From assembly GCA_015657535.1 (NCBI GenBank), contig JADHZB010001435.1:1-46627 (forward strand): a DNA stretch of 46,627 nucleotides, in the 5' to 3' direction. Both the position numbers and the translations under genes were made by a program. This document shows positions 44,913 through 46,627 of the stretch, one piece after another. This DNA comes from Nephromyces sp. MM_2019. Taxonomy: Eukaryota > Apicomplexa > Aconoidasida > Nephromycida. The notes under the pieces are model-generated. The model was not told the DNA's origin, searched no databases, and was given only the letters and a program-made list of their open reading frames with translations. The stretch's first letter is position 1. Each line of letters opens with the position of its first letter.

Positions 44913-45305
44913 TCAGCTAATCTTAGGTAACGGAGGAATGAGCAGGATCAGGCAATCAAAGAAGAAGCGAACACGGAAGTGAGAAACAAGCAAACTACAA
45001 ATTTTTTTCCAACCAAGTGCAAGGATAAAGATTTTCTGCTCTAGGCTTGCAGCGCAACGTTTACAACTGCAACTTCTGCTCACTTTAACGCAGCTTTGAG
45101 ATCTCAAGTTATCCCTAACTGCAATATACTCATAACACCAGTAGCTCAAAATACTCACCACTACGCAAGCGATGACAGATTGAACAAGAACTCGCAAAAA
45201 CAAGAACAAATATTCCAGCTTCACCACAAAGAACCTTCGTATCAAATAAGCCTCCCTTCTCGGAATAAACATACATCTTTCACGTCGGTTCACCACAAGA
45301 AACAT
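44913..45305 (-). CDS. Doubtful 130-codon ORF upstream of SEC61G
   Basis: An open minus-strand frame from ATG (MFLVVNRRERCMF..) with a hydrophobic stretch in the first half (RVLVQSVIACVVVSILSYW) and a Cys/Arg cluster (SRSCSCKRCAASL). No family is recognised. A plus-strand ORF of 85 codons overlaps it. It could be a gene or part of the SEC61G 5' region. Confidence 0.2.
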   Translation of the reverse strand: MFLVVNRRERCMFIPRREAYLIRRFFVVKLEYLFLFLRVLVQSVIACVVVSILSYWCYEYIAVRDNLRSQSCVKVSRSCSCKRCAASLEQKIFILALGWKKICSLLVSHFRVRFFFDCLILLIPPLPKIS

Positions 45306-46627
45306 CGTCCTTCCAAATGCAGCCCCTTAAATTTATATTCCCCGCTAAAATAACCCCTACTTAACACTAGTGACATTCTCACTTTCAAATAGCAACAGCC
45401 TTCTAACGAAAGAATGTATTCGCTTCGAAACGCTACACCGTGGTTATACTCATGGGAACACTAAGCATTGTTGCCGCCATAGAGTAAGCAGCATTTCATC
45501 CATACAGTCACGTCTGTCATCTACTTTGCTCGACACACACTTCCCAGGCAATGTAAACTCACAGGCTACAAGCGACTCACCAAATATTCTTCAGAACCAG
45601 AACCAAGTGTATATTCAAAAAGGGTGCTCACGAAATAAGTAGTTCAGAAAAAGCATTAACTCGGTGAATCAAATGGTACAGCTCCGACGCGTGCCTGATT
45701 ATTACGGTTGACAGCTCGAGAATTCTAAGCACAATGGTACAGCAGGCAATAACATCAAAAGATGTCTTATCACTTTTATACTTTCTTGAGGCGCGTTTCC
45801 GACATGAGGAGCGTGCGTGGAACACGGGAGGGGTTTTTGTCGTGCACTGCAAGATATGGTGGCGCTCGTGTCTGTGCGCTAAGGGGAATTTCGCCGCGAA
45901 CTACACGCATGCTGAATGATGTTACGGTTTATGCCGTGCATTCAGTATGTTACCGTAACCGCTACTCGTGTGTGCACTCTAGGGGCCTGCAGTACATGCG
46001 ATGCGTTCCAATGTGGTAGCCGTATGTACTATAAGCCTGAATGTGTTATCCTTATATACTATGGCATACGATCACAGGTGCTGCCCTTCTGCAGCTTGTA
46101 AACAGCGGTTATACCCCACCTATATTGGCCAGTTAAGCGAAGCAGCTTGGCGGGAACCTGGATCTGGATGGACTCACACGCGCTAACTACGTCCCATATA
46201 TGATCAGGCACAAGTTGGGTTGCAGGACTACTAAATTTCAGGCTATAGCACCGTGTGGCTGTAGAAAATTTTTTAGCCTAGGCCTTAATCTCACATTGTG
46301 TGTAGAGCTTTAGCTCAGAGATTAGATGTGAAAAACGAGGATACAGCGATGCCCCAGGTTCTATATGCTCCCTAACACAGGGAGCCGGACATATGCTTTT
46401 CGTAAACACTAGCGCAAACTACCTACAGGAGCTACGTCCTTGGTTCATCAGCTAGTCTGTGAACCTATTAGCTTTTGTGTTTACATTGTGAAACTTCTCT
46501 TTGCCATTTAAAAGTCATCCTCCTCCAATCGATTTTTGAATGGAGGAGATACCTGAATGTTGTGCGGCTATGTATTGTGCTTTTGAAGTTTGATAGTAGA
46601 TTATGTTATGTTAGAGTAGGCGTAGTT
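45306..46627. other. Right-hand end without a supported gene
   Basis: Short ORFs on both strands (60-90 codons), none with recognisable features. Near 46310-46385 a TTTAGCTCAGAGATTAGA string recalls a tRNA D-arm, but no T-loop or paired acceptor ends follow. Nothing else was seen. Confidence 0.4.

Noticed and set aside
46300..46390. tRNA-like TTTAGCTCAGAGATTAGA string
   Set aside because: No matching acceptor stem, anticodon arm or T-loop with GTTCRA could be drawn.
1..46627. CRISPR arrays, bacterial operons, promoters or ribosome binding sites
   Set aside because: The gene content, spliceosomal introns and repeat types are eukaryotic. The tandem repeats have no regular spacer-repeat structure.

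Overview
This is eukaryotic nuclear DNA, most likely from a protist. The coding genes are spread over long non-coding stretches. Some genes are cut by many GT-AG introns that are full of TG/CA runs, while others are single-exon. All three stop codons look normal. Moderate GC, lysine- and serine-rich insertions in conserved proteins, and intron-rich genes beside intronless ones would suit an alveolate (apicomplexan or chromerid relative), but nothing in the window proves this.

Six genes can be named from the sequence. (1) A plus-strand WD40 protein of the PAK1IP1/Mak11 family (25-4484) is cut by the left edge and rebuilt here from eight exons, one of them a 27-nt microexon. (2) A minus-strand Bud32/TP53RK (PRPK) kinase (10174-6434) is rebuilt from seven exons that sum to an unbroken 271-codon frame. 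(3) A plus-strand, intronless 520-residue sodium:solute symporter (SSF family) lies at 16126-17688. (4) A minus-strand, intronless NHP2 homologue (L7Ae family, box H/ACA snoRNP) lies at 28272-27676. (5) A plus-strand, intronless 987-residue MPP10 homologue (SSU processome) lies at 38605-41568. (6) A minus-strand SEC61 gamma subunit lies at 44718-44497. A 405-codon plus-strand ORF at 22970-24187 is very probably a gene, but I do not recognise it. Three of the six named genes (Mak11, NHP2, MPP10) act in nucleolar ribosome assembly; Bud32 acts in tRNA t6A modification and SEC61G in ER protein import.

Between these lie weaker gene models that I list with low confidence: a lysine-rich minus-strand model at 18453-17805, small plus-strand models at 18550-18866 and 19165-19615, minus-strand ORFs near 24.9-27.2 kb, and an 82-residue single-membrane-segment protein at 32859-32611. 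The other long gaps hold microsatellites, several short tandem repeats (25, 31, 56 and about 78 bp periods), a G-run cluster and a 38-bp perfect palindrome.

The most unusual element is a roughly 740-bp minisatellite at 41.9-42.65 kb. Its 21- and 24-bp units leave one minus-strand frame open for 277 codons and encode a Ser-Leu-Ala-His heptad/octad repeat. Splice sites were placed by eye from GT/AG signals, frame and family alignment, and no transcript evidence was available.
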